A stretch of DNA of 64,000 nucleotides from Magicicada septendecula (taxonomy: Eukaryota; Arthropoda; Insecta; Hemiptera; Cicadidae), in the NCBI GenBank assembly GCA_034769895.1, contig CM068368.1, positions 336,621,076-336,685,075 on the forward strand, in the 5' to 3' direction. Of the stretch, positions 38,748-47,669 are shown piece after piece. The position numbers and the translations under genes were made by a program. Position 1 is the stretch's first letter, and each line of letters begins with the position of its first letter. The notes below the pieces were generated by a model. That model saw only the letters and a list, made by a program, of their open reading frames with translations. It made no database searches and was not told where the DNA came from.

Positions 38748-39413
38748 CTATTCTAATTGTTGTTTCAATTCCTCTTTATTCTTCTCACTCTCTTCCTTCA
38801 ACAGTCTTTTTAATTCTTCGTTACTTTGTCTAATCTCCTCCTTCAACTGTTGTAAAGTTTCATTATTGCTTTCGATTTTTTTATTTAATTCTTCATTATC
38901 TTCCCTCATTTGTTTCTTCAGTTCTTCAGTATTTTGTTTTATTAAGTTTTCATTATCTACTCTCATTTGTTTAAACTCTTCTTGGTTACTATCCATTTTC
39001 TTGTTAAGTGTTTCGATATTCTTTTCATTATTTTGATCTATTTTTTCAATATCCTCCTTCATTTGTTTCAATGTTTGATTACTGCTTTCGATTTTTTTAT
39101 TCCATTCTTCACTATTTTGTTTCAGTGTTTCATTATGTTTTCTTGAGTTTTCGTTTAATGATTCTAATTTTTTATTTAATTCTTCCTCTCTTTTTTCCTC
39201 ATTCCTTTTTAGGAATTCCATTATGCCATCCCATCTCATTTCTTCTGCAGTCCTATTTGGTTCTCTTTGTGTGGGTTTTTTTGGTTGGTCCCCTGGGATA
39301 TCCCTTACCACTGTTTCTATTTCTTCAGTCGCTGTTACTTCCTTCGCCTCCATGTTCAATTCTATTTCTTCTCCCTCCGTACGTTTACGTGACGTTGCTC
39401 TTCTCCTTGACAT
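38748..39413 (-). CDS. Coiled-coil Gag, unit 8 (221 aa)
   Basis: Lacks both the EDK codons and the KQQV insertion, so it is the shortest copy. It shares NENLIKQ with unit 7 and has a private S to W change in NSEEWNKK. Its TAG stop is the only in-frame stop before the 112-codon downstream frame ends at 38373. Confidence 0.6.
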   Translation of the reverse strand: MSRRRATSRKRTEGEEIELNMEAKEVTATEEIETVVRDIPGDQPKKPTQREPNRTAEEMRWDGIMEFLKRNEEKREEELNKKLESLNENSRKHNETLKQNSEEWNKKIESSNQTLKQMKEDIEKIDQNNEKNIETLNKKMDSNQEEFKQMRVDNENLIKQNTEELKKQMREDNEELNKKIESNNETLQQLKEEIRQSNEELKRLLKEESEKNKEELKQQLE

Positions 39414-39784
39414 CTCTGTTGCTTAAACGTAGCCCCCACTAGAGTAGAAATTGCTATAACACTCACAATAAGAATACAAAGTTATTCTATCTCTAGCCTC
39501 ACTAGTTGGGCTCCAATTCTGTAACACTAAGAGATTACTTCCGTATCTATCTTAAGCCTCACTGTTGGGATCTCCAATTTTGTAACACTACGGGTTATTT
39601 AGTCACACGTTGGTTGCGTCAATTCTGTAACACTATGGGAATTCTCTCCCGTATCTATTTTAAGCCTCACTGTTGGGATCGCCAATTCTGTAACGTTAAG
39701 ATTTATTCGTACTATCTAAATTGTACTTGGTTTGTATTTTAAGGATGAGTATGTTGTCAGGGTAATGTTAGTTGAGCGCCAATT

Positions 39785-41832
39785 TGCAATCAAATGTTGC
39801 AAATAAAATTTATTGATAAATTGGTAATTAATATTGCATATAGCATAAGGGTTTCTTTTTCTTCTATATTTTTATCTTTTGTAATCTTTTATTCAACATA
39901 ATATTATGACTATTAATGCTCAGTAAGGCAGATTCAAATCAGGTGCCATACTTTCCTTGTTGAGAGTGTTACCAACTTATGCTAGTTGATGAAAAAATTA
40001 ACATTCATTAATATGGTGTATATAATATCATATATATTTTAATTATCCATTAAATAAAGAAAAGAAAACCTTTTATCTGTTGTTATTGAACTCAAATCGT
40101 TTATCCTTTTTAAATTTTTTTTAAGAGACAGTAATAATTGTTAACGAAGTATGACCGGTTGTTCTTTAAATATGCTCAGAATGGCAGCAGTAGCTCTTAT
40201 ATCTCAAGGCAGACCTATCTGTACTTTAATAATTACTAAATAAAATACAAATAGAATGGTTTTACGTTAGATCCTTTTGACTACGGTATAAAATACAAAT
40301 ATCTTAGGAAAAGTACCAAAATACATGGGCTTATAATAAATTACAGAGTGGTTTTACAAGAGTCTATTAAGAAGTTTACAATGTTCAGTGTCTAGGTTAT
40401 GTTGATTTATGTGTTTTCAATGTCTAATACACTTTAAATGGTTATATTACCATATATTAATAGTTTTTTACACTGAAAACAAGATTGTTCATTAATTATT
40501 TTCACAGTGAAGGTTCAAAAATAGTTTTAATCAAAAGTGTAAACAGTGTCTTTGAAAAGTGTAACTTAGGCCATTAAGGTAATTTCTTCAGTTTAGTTAT
40601 TTAGCTAAAATACTTCCCTTCCTGGATAGGTCGATCTTGTTTCTTCATATGTTAATTGGTTTCCTTCTTTTGAACAATGTTGTACTTCTTTCTTCTAAAT
40701 ATTTAGTTTTGTAATATAATTTAACTTTAATTAGGTTCACTGATGTTAAATTCAAAATATGTTGGATTGGTCTCTCATATTTTTATATATCAACCTTTCT
40801 CGTTTAAATCTAATAATGGACTCCTCTTTATTCAATTTATAACATATCAGTTGCTAAGTCCTATAACTTAGCTTTCATTGGTTTAAATTGTATCATCTGT
40901 AGTTACTATGGTTCTCTCTGAGCCTCAAAATAAACAAACTTCTAATATTTTACTTTAAATTTTCTTAAAATTGTTATACCTTTTTTATCTGATCTCTGAT
41001 CTTTAATATACTAGTATCTTTGAGTTTCTGATGGAACACTGATTGTTTTGATACCACTTTTGATTATCTTCCATTACATATTTCCTGAGTTACCATTTCA
41101 CACTTCTAACTATTTGTACAAAATTATTATTAGTTCTTTTTGTACTCTTCACTTTACTAAAACGATTGGATACAATCAGTAATAACATAGTTCAACCTGA
41201 CATTAAAACTCTTTTTTCAAATTCCTTAACTATCTAGGCCTAACATGCCTAGTTTAACAAATTTCTCTTATTATAATTTTGGTACCCTTCCATTAACATT
41301 AACATTTGTTTTATTAATATTACAACATATATTATTAATCAATATCAAACAACTAATTACTAATAATTATTAGTAAACATATGACAATTCTCATTAAACT
41401 TCTGGATACAATCCAGTTTTTATAAACATAATAAAACATGGTAAGTAGTTCCCAAAACATTGTCCTCCTTACTTAATAACTTCACTATCTCAAAACACAA
41501 CGATTAAAACATTGTTTATAATTAATCACTTCCCTCATAAACATAACACAACTCTTAATAAACTTATGAATTAATTTCCATTCTCACACACCTAGTGGGA
41601 TTAGTATTAGTATAGTAAGTATTTCTAAAACATTGTCCTCCTTACTTACTAACTTTAATAGTTTAAACATAACTATCAGAACATTATTTAACATTAATCA
41701 GTAATAATAAACCTATAATTGGTAGTCCTTGAAAGAGGCTACCTTATGTTTCCTGGTACTTTTCTAGGATTTATAAACATATTTTACTCATGTAATTACA
41801 CAACAAGATGATGGGCAAAATATCATGTAACA
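39785..41832 (-). repeat. Terminal LTR of the array (2,048 bp)
   Basis: Outermost 5' LTR on the minus strand. It ends in TGTAACA at 41832, exactly where all other LTRs meet a polypurine tract, and then passes into unrelated sequence. Its private variants (TTGAGAGTG near 39960, ATATATTTT near 40032) make it one of the most divergent LTRs. Confidence 0.85.
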
Positions 41833-41853
41833 ATATACGTGTATCTAGATATT

Positions 41854-41980
41854 CTAGATATACGTGCATTAGCAAGTTTACAATGCAACATAAATGATAA
41901 CGCCTGGTTGTCTGACAGAATTTCAAAATTCTGTGCTACAAGGTAATATATAAATTTACCGAGACAATATACTATCGCTA
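41854..41980 (-). pseudogene. Fragment of element A RNase H region
   Basis: 127 bp that match 43665-43791 inside the pol frame of element A, in the same orientation and slightly diverged. It is joined by a shared TA to the LTR fragment at 41979-42082. Confidence 0.85.
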
Positions 41981-42082
41981 AAATAACCAATTTGAACAAG
42001 AAACAAATTTAAACCTGAGAATGTTCATCATCCATGCATAAGACATAGTTCATTGCTTATCATGATCGTGTGTTCTATCGCA
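41979..42082 (-). repeat. Truncated terminal repeat of element A, 3' copy
   Basis: 104 bp matching 46054-46157. Its minus-strand start is TGCGATAGAACAC, following AAGGGGGTTAATCC, which looks like a polypurine tract and LTR start. It is cut off at TTATTTTA and joined to the RNase H fragment. Confidence 0.75.
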
Positions 42083-42296
42083 GGATTAACCCCCTTAACA
42101 GGTAAACATAAACACGTACACGTGGTTGGCGTTTACAATCCAAACACAGATAAGCGTACACTTCTGATGTAATTCAGTATCTCTACTGTCTACAATCGTT
42201 CGTTCACAGACTTATCCAACATGAGCATGTATTCTTACTATGACATATTTATATTGATGTTACACATTCATACATCCTATATCCTGGTATATTCCC
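42083..42296 (-). other. 3' untranslated region of element A
   Basis: Non-coding sequence between the integrase stop and the terminal repeat. On the minus strand the purine-rich AAGGGGG lies near 42090-42100. Confidence 0.5.
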
Positions 42297-42518
42297 TTAA
42301 TCATCTTTAACATAATATTTCCTTAGTGATGAAGCGTGAAATTTGCCAATCATATGGTTTGTATTGGGGTTAGTTAGGATGAACGTATTTTTCCCCACCT
42401 GTTCGGATAGCACGTAAGGACCATTATACAGTCTAAAAAACTTAGCTGCCGTGTTGTCTTCCCTACGTCCCACGTTCAAGGCACGCAAGAGTACCTTTTC
42501 ACCAGTTTTAAAACTCAC
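42297..42518 (-). pseudogene. Integrase C-terminal GPY/F module, element A
   Basis: GEKVLLRALN, LYNGPYVLS and a terminal LRKYYVKDD mark the C-terminal module of a gypsy integrase. It aligns by eye with the 66-codon ends in the array. The same frame continues upstream through a Lys/Arg-rich helix to about 42625. It is shifted relative to the main integrase frame, which stops at 42601, so a one-base indel separates the two. Confidence 0.8.
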
Positions 42519-42600
42519 TAGTTTATGCTCAGCATTAAATTGTTCTGTACGCTTTTCCGCACATTTTTTAATGCGGCGTCTGGCTTCTATATTTTTTATT

Positions 42601-43419
42601 TCATTGGGTATTGGTACATTGAGTTGCTATTCGTTTGATGTAACCTTCCCAGATACGTCCTAGCATTTTTCCGGTTTGAAGCTCGCTAGGGGTATATCCT
42701 GTTGTTGTATTGTAATTTCCGTTTATGGACATATCGAAAAACTCGAGGTATTCTGGCCACTTACTCTGCTTCACATTACAATACGTGCGGAATAATCTCC
42801 CTAATTCCTTATTGAGCCTTTCGGCGAGATTGCCTTGCGGTCTCCGGATCGCTGTCAGCACTGTCTGGACATCATGTTTAGCCAACTCAGAATGCCACTT
42901 TGTATTTGTAAATTGCTTGCCTTGGTCGGACAAGATTTTTTTTATTGGACCATATTTCGGGATGTATTTATTTTGGATTATATTTAACACCGCTGTTGTT
43001 GTCAGTCTCCCAATGGTGTATAAACTAACGTGTTTAGTAAAAGCGTCAGTACAAACCACAAGATTTTTCACACCCCGAGATGCATTCGGGAGTGGGCCTA
43101 AAAAGTCAATACAAACATCATTTTTGTTTTTGGCTACAATGTTGCCCATTTCTACTTGAGTATGCTGGTTCGGGTACTTAGCGGTTTGGCAGATGTGACA
43201 TGTCCGTAAGATGGCCTTCACTTTTCTGGCCATATTTAACCAGACGAAATCCTCACGCATAGCTAGGTAACATTTATACGCACTGGCATGTGCCAAGCTT
43301 TCGTGACATATCCACATCAAATCCTCGACGAGGGCATCGGGTACCATTATTTTCCATTCCCCATTGACGATTTTGTATAATACGTCTTGATAAATTTTAT
43401 ATTTGGGGTTTTCATGCAC
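42601..43419 (-). CDS. Integrase, element A (zinc finger and catalytic core)
   Basis: Inserts element DNA into the genome. The HHCC zinc finger is visible as H39, H44, C74 and C77 (CHESLAH, CHIC). The catalytic triad is D105 in VCIDFLGP, D165 in ILSDQGKQF and E200 in NLAERLN, with 34 residues between D165 and E200, as expected for DD35E integrases. The annotated beginning at 43419 is a GTG and not a real start: the frame is open further upstream to the slippery AAAAAAC at 43475-43481. The protein is cut short at 42601 by a frameshift before the GPY/F module. Key residues are intact, so decay looks recent. Confidence 0.85.
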   Translation of the reverse strand: MHENPKYKIYQDVLYKIVNGEWKIMVPDALVEDLMWICHESLAHASAYKCYLAMREDFVWLNMARKVKAILRTCHICQTAKYPNQHTQVEMGNIVAKNKNDVCIDFLGPLPNASRGVKNLVVCTDAFTKHVSLYTIGRLTTTAVLNIIQNKYIPKYGPIKKILSDQGKQFTNTKWHSELAKHDVQTVLTAIRRPQGNLAERLNKELGRLFRTYCNVKQSKWPEYLEFFDMSINGNYNTTTGYTPSELQTGKMLGRIWEGYIKRIATQCTNTQ

Positions 43420-43465
43420 CCGAATCTCGTCGCTAATCCTTTTTAACTTGCAGTCACTCTGCTGT

Positions 43466-45460
43466 TCAGAACTTGTTTTTTAATCGGTTTTTCAAATCAT
43501 CGTCAAGTTTGTATCTTATGGCAAGAATCTGAACCTCATTATTGGTAGACGAATGCCGTTCTTCAATCACCGGTGGATACCTGCTAAGAGTGTCAGCAGC
43601 TTTATTTTCACTGGCTTTGCAGTACTTGATTGTAAAATCGTATTCTTGGATTGCCATAATCCACCTAGATATACGTGCATTAGCAAGTTTATAACGCAAC
43701 ATAAATGATAACACCTGGTTGTCTGACAGAATTTCAAAATGCTGGCCTACAAGGTAATATCTAAATTTACCGAGACAATATACTATCGCTAAGATCTCCT
43801 TTTCTGAAGTAAAATAGTTTCTTTCCGCCCCTTTTAATGACCTACTTATGTGCGCGATGACTTTATGCTCACCTTTGTTGTTCCTTTGGTAAAGTACTCC
43901 TCCAACAGCATAATCAGAAGCACCACAATTTAGCACATATGTGCCTTCCTTTTCAGGGTGAAATACATGTAAATTTTTGCTGTATAGTTCCTTGGTGGCG
44001 ATGAAAGCCTGCTTGTGACGCTCCTCCCACCTCCATTTTGTATTCTTACTCAACAATTCCAGTAGCTGTTCAATCGTCTTGGAGTATTCAGGTGTGAAAC
44101 GTCGGAAGTATCCTGTTAAAACAAGGAACACCCTGATGTCTTTCGGTTTCCTTGGATTTGGGAAATCTGTGATGGGGTGTATCTTTTCAGGATCAGTGAT
44201 TATCCCGTCCACTGAAATTATATGCCCAAGGAACTTTATCCGTGATTTACCAAATTCACACTTTTCCAAGTTAAGGGCTAGGTTGGCATACCTTAATTTG
44301 CGGAAGACGATCTCCAGATGTTGGAGATGCTCCTCAAACGATCTGGATATTATAAGGATGTCATCAACAAATACACTGACGAAATCTTCCACTTCGTGCC
44401 CTAACGCAAGTTCCAGGCACTTAACCATTGCGGCTAAACTGGTTACCAATCCAAACGGAACTACCTTAAATTGGTAGGACTTGTTCTTGTATAGAAATGC
44501 AGTGTATTTGCAGGATTCCTTAGCTAAAGGTATCTGCCAAAACCCACTTTTCAGGTCGAGGCGGGACATACACTTTACCCCTTGGCATTTGACAAATAAA
44601 TTTTCCGCATTGGGTGCACAATCGTAACACTTCTGCGTAATCGTGGTAAGATTGCCCATATCTAAGCATATTCTAACATTATTATTTTTTTTTTTAACTA
44701 TAACCATAGGGTTTAAGAAGTTACTATCGGTGCGTTCGATGATACCACTTTCTAACATCTTGGTAACCTCCTCATCAACTTGTTGTTGATAATGAAGCGG
44801 ATTGGGGTAGGTCTTTCTGACAAATTTATTTTCGTCGGTGACCTGTATCGTGTGTTCATATACGTTAGTAACCGTGGGTTTATTGGCAAAAATTGATTTG
44901 TATTTATTTAAAATTTCATCTAACTGGCTTTGTTTATCTTGGGTTATCTGACTATTGCGGGTAAGCTTGTTGTCCATTATATTATCAACATAATTAATGT
45001 GTGGCTTGAGTATCCGACCCGAGCTTTGACATTGCTCAATATTGTCGTGCGTGCGCCCGAGTTTAATTGTGTGTAACTTGTCTTGGATGGTACATTTCAG
45101 CGTTCTGTTAGCAAAATCAATAGTGGCTTGCAATTTATTCAATGTGTTGGTACCCACTATGACGTCGTACACAAGTTTTTTTATCACCAGTACGGGGACT
45201 TCAATTTCCACCCGCTGTGTATATATTGTTATAAGTGCTTGTTTCCCGACCACCTGTGATTCACAAGTCACAGATGTGACCATTTTATTGTTAACGGGTA
45301 GAATGGGAATTTTTTTAAAATAGTGCTTGTGCCTGGTCAAAAAACGTTCATCAATAAGAGAAATTTGTGCTCCGCTATCAAACAACACTTCACCGACACA
45401 TCCGTTAATTTTGGCATTCACCACAATGTCATTATCATCCTTAACTCTAATATTTTCCAC
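43466..45460 (-). CDS. Protease-reverse transcriptase-RNase H polyprotein, element A (664 aa)
   Basis: Copies element RNA into DNA. An aspartic protease site DSGA is at residues 28-31. RT shows LDLKSGFWQI (D302) and the catalytic FVDD at 364-367. RNase H spans about 505-625, with E555, D580 and D623 recognisable in SEKEILA, LSDNQ and AADTLSR. The first RNase H aspartate, normally in a TDAS motif, is replaced by glycine (NCGAS, G513), and the RT FGL motif is followed by VTSLAA instead of the usual small-residue/proline pattern. It is therefore probably defective in RNase H. The frame ends a few codons after A AAA AAC, with integrase in the -1 frame. Gypsy family by domain order PR-RT-RH-IN. 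Confidence 0.9.
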   Translation of the reverse strand: MENIRVKDDNDIVVNAKINGCVGEVLFDSGAQISLIDERFLTRHKHYFKKIPILPVNNKMVTSVTCESQVVGKQALITIYTQRVEIEVPVLVIKKLVYDVIVGTNTLNKLQATIDFANRTLKCTIQDKLHTIKLGRTHDNIEQCQSSGRILKPHINYVDNIMDNKLTRNSQITQDKQSQLDEILNKYKSIFANKPTVTNVYEHTIQVTDENKFVRKTYPNPLHYQQQVDEEVTKMLESGIIERTDSNFLNPMVIVKKKNNNVRICLDMGNLTTITQKCYDCAPNAENLFVKCQGVKCMSRLDLKSGFWQIPLAKESCKYTAFLYKNKSYQFKVVPFGLVTSLAAMVKCLELALGHEVEDFVSVFVDDILIISRSFEEHLQHLEIVFRKLRYANLALNLEKCEFGKSRIKFLGHIISVDGIITDPEKIHPITDFPNPRKPKDIRVFLVLTGYFRRFTPEYSKTIEQLLELLSKNTKWRWEERHKQAFIATKELYSKNLHVFHPEKEGTYVLNCGASDYAVGGVLYQRNNKGEHKVIAHISRSLKGAERNYFTSEKEILAIVYCLGKFRYYLVGQHFEILSDNQVLSFMLRYKLANARISRWIMAIQEYDFTIKYCKASENKAADTLSRYPPVIEERHSSTNNEVQILAIRYKLDDDLKNRLKNKF

Positions 45461-45752
45461 TCACTTATCCCTACAGTTACTATAAACTAAATCGTCTCTA
45501 ATTTCAGCAGGATATAGGGCTGACACAACGTATACAACCTTATAATTAGACTTACTAACATTAGATCTATTGAACTGCTTTTTGTTATTGTTTCTTTATT
45601 TGTAATTTTATTTGTGCTTTTTACTTTGTTGCACGGACTCACGCCGTGCAACCTTACTCATTTTTTTGTTGCTCTTCATTTGAATTTACTTCAGTAATAG
45701 CTGATACTTTATGTGCATTAAAATTCTGAAAAGTTGTTTTATTTTTACTTTG
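45461..45752 (-). other. Gag-protease junction region of element A
   Basis: About 290 bp between the Gag fragment and the pol frame, with no long frame of its own. It probably held the gag-pol boundary. Confidence 0.4.
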
Positions 45753-46121
45753 TTATTGTTGTTTTTGTTGTGGTTGAGGCTGGAATTGTTTACGCAGCGG
45801 TTCACTATTATTATTGCCACTGTTTTGGCTGTCAACATGTTCCCATTTTGTCAACAAAAAGAGTAATTCTTCCAAGGATTTGACTCCTTGTGTGATTACC
45901 ACACTTTGGATACCGCGTCCAAAATGGTGTGCTAATTTGTTGACCATCTCTGGTTCTGCTATTTGTGGTTCTAGATATTTGGCCCGCAATACCAACTGGA
46001 TTAGGTAATTTTCTTTTGAACCCTTTATATTGGAATACCTACCAGTTTGAACATAAAATAACCAATTTGAACAAGAAACAAATTTAAACCTGAGAATGTT
46101 CGTCATCCATGCATAAGACAT
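45753..46121 (-). pseudogene. Gag C-terminal fragment, element A
   Basis: From about 46036 the frame reads as capsid C-terminal sequence (LRAKYLEPQI, VNKLAHHFGRGIQ) followed by a Gln/Pro-rich tail. It resembles VAKYLDPKI...TKIAYHFEEKI in the Gag of element B. The first 25 or so codons, before 46054, are translated LTR sequence, so the N-terminal part of Gag has been deleted and the remainder fused to the truncated LTR. Confidence 0.7.
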
Positions 46122-46157
46122 AGTTCATTGCTTATCATGATCCTGTGTTCTATCACA
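46054..46157 (-). repeat. Truncated terminal repeat of element A, 5' copy
   Basis: 104 bp matching 41979-42082. The minus-strand start is TGTGATAGAACAC. It is cut at the same base as the 3' copy, but here joined to Gag. Confidence 0.75.
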
Positions 46158-46171
46158 ATATATATATATAT

Positions 46172-46404
46172 TGTAACGTCTCGTGGTCAATGTCTCTCAG
46201 AGCTCAACTTGTATACTATCGTTAACTTGTTAAGCTTTCCTAATTAAGCATCTCTTTGGTACGTCATCTTGTAACGTTTCACGGTTAATGTCTCAGAGCC
46301 TAAATAGTACTTTACTTAATTAAATCTAAGTTTTATTTGCCCTTCGAAAATCTCGCTTTAATGAGAGTCACAGTAATTGTTTAATGAAATAATATTTTAA
46401 TAAA
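46172..46404 (-). repeat. 3' LTR of element B
   Basis: 233 bp collinear with 48425-48657. Starts TGTAACGTCTCG on the plus strand. The terminal CA has changed to AA. Confidence 0.8.
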
Positions 46405-46565
46405 TAACTCTTTAATTGCTCTTTCTTCCATTAACTCCGCCTGTGTATCCTTTAAATAATGATTTCTGATAATTGTTATTGGTCTTGTTAATTTACTATT
46501 ATGATTAGGTCTGTGGTAAATTCTGTGCCCGGTTGTTTCTAGCAGTGACGGGCAGTCACATCTTC

Positions 46566-47669
46566 TCACTGCTGGTACCCGTTTCCCCGATTTCCATCAT
46601 TATTATTATTTGGTTCAACATTTTCACTATGGTGAGTATTGTTTACTGGCCTTCTTTCTTCCTCACTAGCTCTGAATCTAGGTTGTTCTTCACTATTACT
46701 TCTTTGTGGACCTTCTTCTCTCTGATAAGAATCATTTCTATAATTTCGATTGTTATAATTTTGCCCTCTTCCTCGATACCTATTATTATAATAATTATTG
46801 TTGGCACGTACATAATTTACTCTTGGTCGATTATCTCTAGGTGGTTCATTTTTCCGCTCCTCTGTATTCCCTGACCTCCATCTACTCCTCCTGTAATATG
46901 ATTCTTGCTCATAATTCTCTAGTAGCGTTTCCATACCTCCAATGGTTTTTATTTGTCCGCTTAATCGAGCACTGATAATCTTTTCTTCGAAGTGATACGC
47001 GATTTTGGTCACCAAACACTCTTCACGGATCTTTGGGTCTAAATATTTTGCCACACACACCTTCCCCAAAAAATAAGCAGTAGGTGTCTGTCCTATATTG
47101 CGGTCAAACCTACCATGACAGATATCATCTCTAATAATGTTTTGAACTGACTCAGACCAGTACTTAAGCTTAAACATCATCTTAAAATTCCCATAATCAC
47201 ACACCTCGTTCCGGATTACAGTCCACCAATTATCGTTAATGTTTTTGAAAGATTCATCTAGTATTCCTTTAATCATGTTCCATCGGTTCTCCTTTGATCT
47301 ATTTAAAATTTCATCTACTCTCCCTAAAAATTCGAGTGGGTTTCTTCGATAATCTCGAAAGTTTACACTTTCCCTACTATCTTGGATAGCATGTTGAGTG
47401 TTGCATGTAGATCTGGAACCCATTCTATCTACATCCCCTTGTAAGTTTGTTTGTAGTTGTTGTAAATTGTCTAATTTTTCTACTTGGCTATGGAACTGAT
47501 TCTTGACATTTTCTACCGTTTCGTTAAAATCTGTGAATTTACAGTTTAGGCTGCCTTTTATACTATCTAACTGATCATTATTTTCTTGGCGTATGGCCAT
47601 TATACGAAATTGATTACTTTGTTCCTCTCGATCCATTCGGGCATTTATTCCTGTTTTAATTTGTTCCAT
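46566..47669 (-). CDS. Gag capsid and nucleic-acid-binding region, element B (367 aa)
   Basis: The N-terminal 100 residues are polar and helical. A capsid-like region follows at about 105-275 with NPLEFLGRVDEIL, FKLKYWSESVQ and YLDPKIREECLVTKIAYHF. The C-terminal 90 residues are rich in Arg, Asn and Tyr (RRSRWRSG, NNRYRGRGQNYNN), an RGG-like tail likely to bind RNA in place of a CCHC zinc knuckle, which is absent. It overlaps the coiled-coil frame by 25 bases in the -1 frame, so the two were probably one Gag split by an indel, or joined by frameshifting. It would assemble particles around element RNA. Confidence 0.7.
   Translation of the reverse strand: MEQIKTGINARMDREEQSNQFRIMAIRQENNDQLDSIKGSLNCKFTDFNETVENVKNQFHSQVEKLDNLQQLQTNLQGDVDRMGSRSTCNTQHAIQDSRESVNFRDYRRNPLEFLGRVDEILNRSKENRWNMIKGILDESFKNINDNWWTVIRNEVCDYGNFKMMFKLKYWSESVQNIIRDDICHGRFDRNIGQTPTAYFLGKVCVAKYLDPKIREECLVTKIAYHFEEKIISARLSGQIKTIGGMETLLENYEQESYYRRSRWRSGNTEERKNEPPRDNRPRVNYVRANNNYYNNRYRGRGQNYNNRNYRNDSYQREEGPQRSNSEEQPRFRASEEERRPVNNTHHSENVEPNNNNDGNRGNGYQQ

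Larger units (their letters stand above)
1..41832 (-). mobile_element. Tandem array of a non-autonomous gypsy-like LTR retrotransposon
   Basis: Near-identical units occupy 1-4984, 4985-9980, 9981-14968, 14969-19956, 19957-24944, 24945-29932, 29933-36276 and 36277-41257, with a last partial copy at 41258-41832. Each unit resolves into an LTR and an internal region. On the minus strand the order is LTR, primer-binding site, leader, Gag frame, Gag remnant, unrecognised stretch, integrase C-terminus, polypurine tract, next LTR. A free single element would be about 7.0 kb. No protease, reverse transcriptase or RNase H motifs were found in any unit, so mobility would need enzymes from elsewhere. 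Region 2 contains relatives that encode them. The left end of the array is outside the window. An unrelated segmental tandem duplication is the alternative, but the right end falling exactly on the LTR terminus argues against it. Confidence 0.9.
41979..46157 (-). mobile_element. Gypsy-like element A, pol-bearing and truncated
   Basis: Bounded by two 104-bp truncated terminal repeats. It contains, in minus-strand order, a Gag C-terminal fragment, protease-RT-RNase H, integrase, and a 3' untranslated region with a purine-rich AAGGGGG just before the terminal repeat at 42082. Primer-binding site and most of gag are missing. Confidence 0.8.

Noticed and set aside
1-41832. Satellite DNA or CRISPR-like array
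   Set aside because: The period is about 5 kb and resolves into LTR, primer site, gag, integrase tail and polypurine tract. There are no short repeats with unique spacers.
47645-47669. Programmed -1 frameshift between the two Gag frames of element B
   Set aside because: The overlap is 25 bases and offset by -1, but no standard slippery heptamer is present. A simple indel explains it better.
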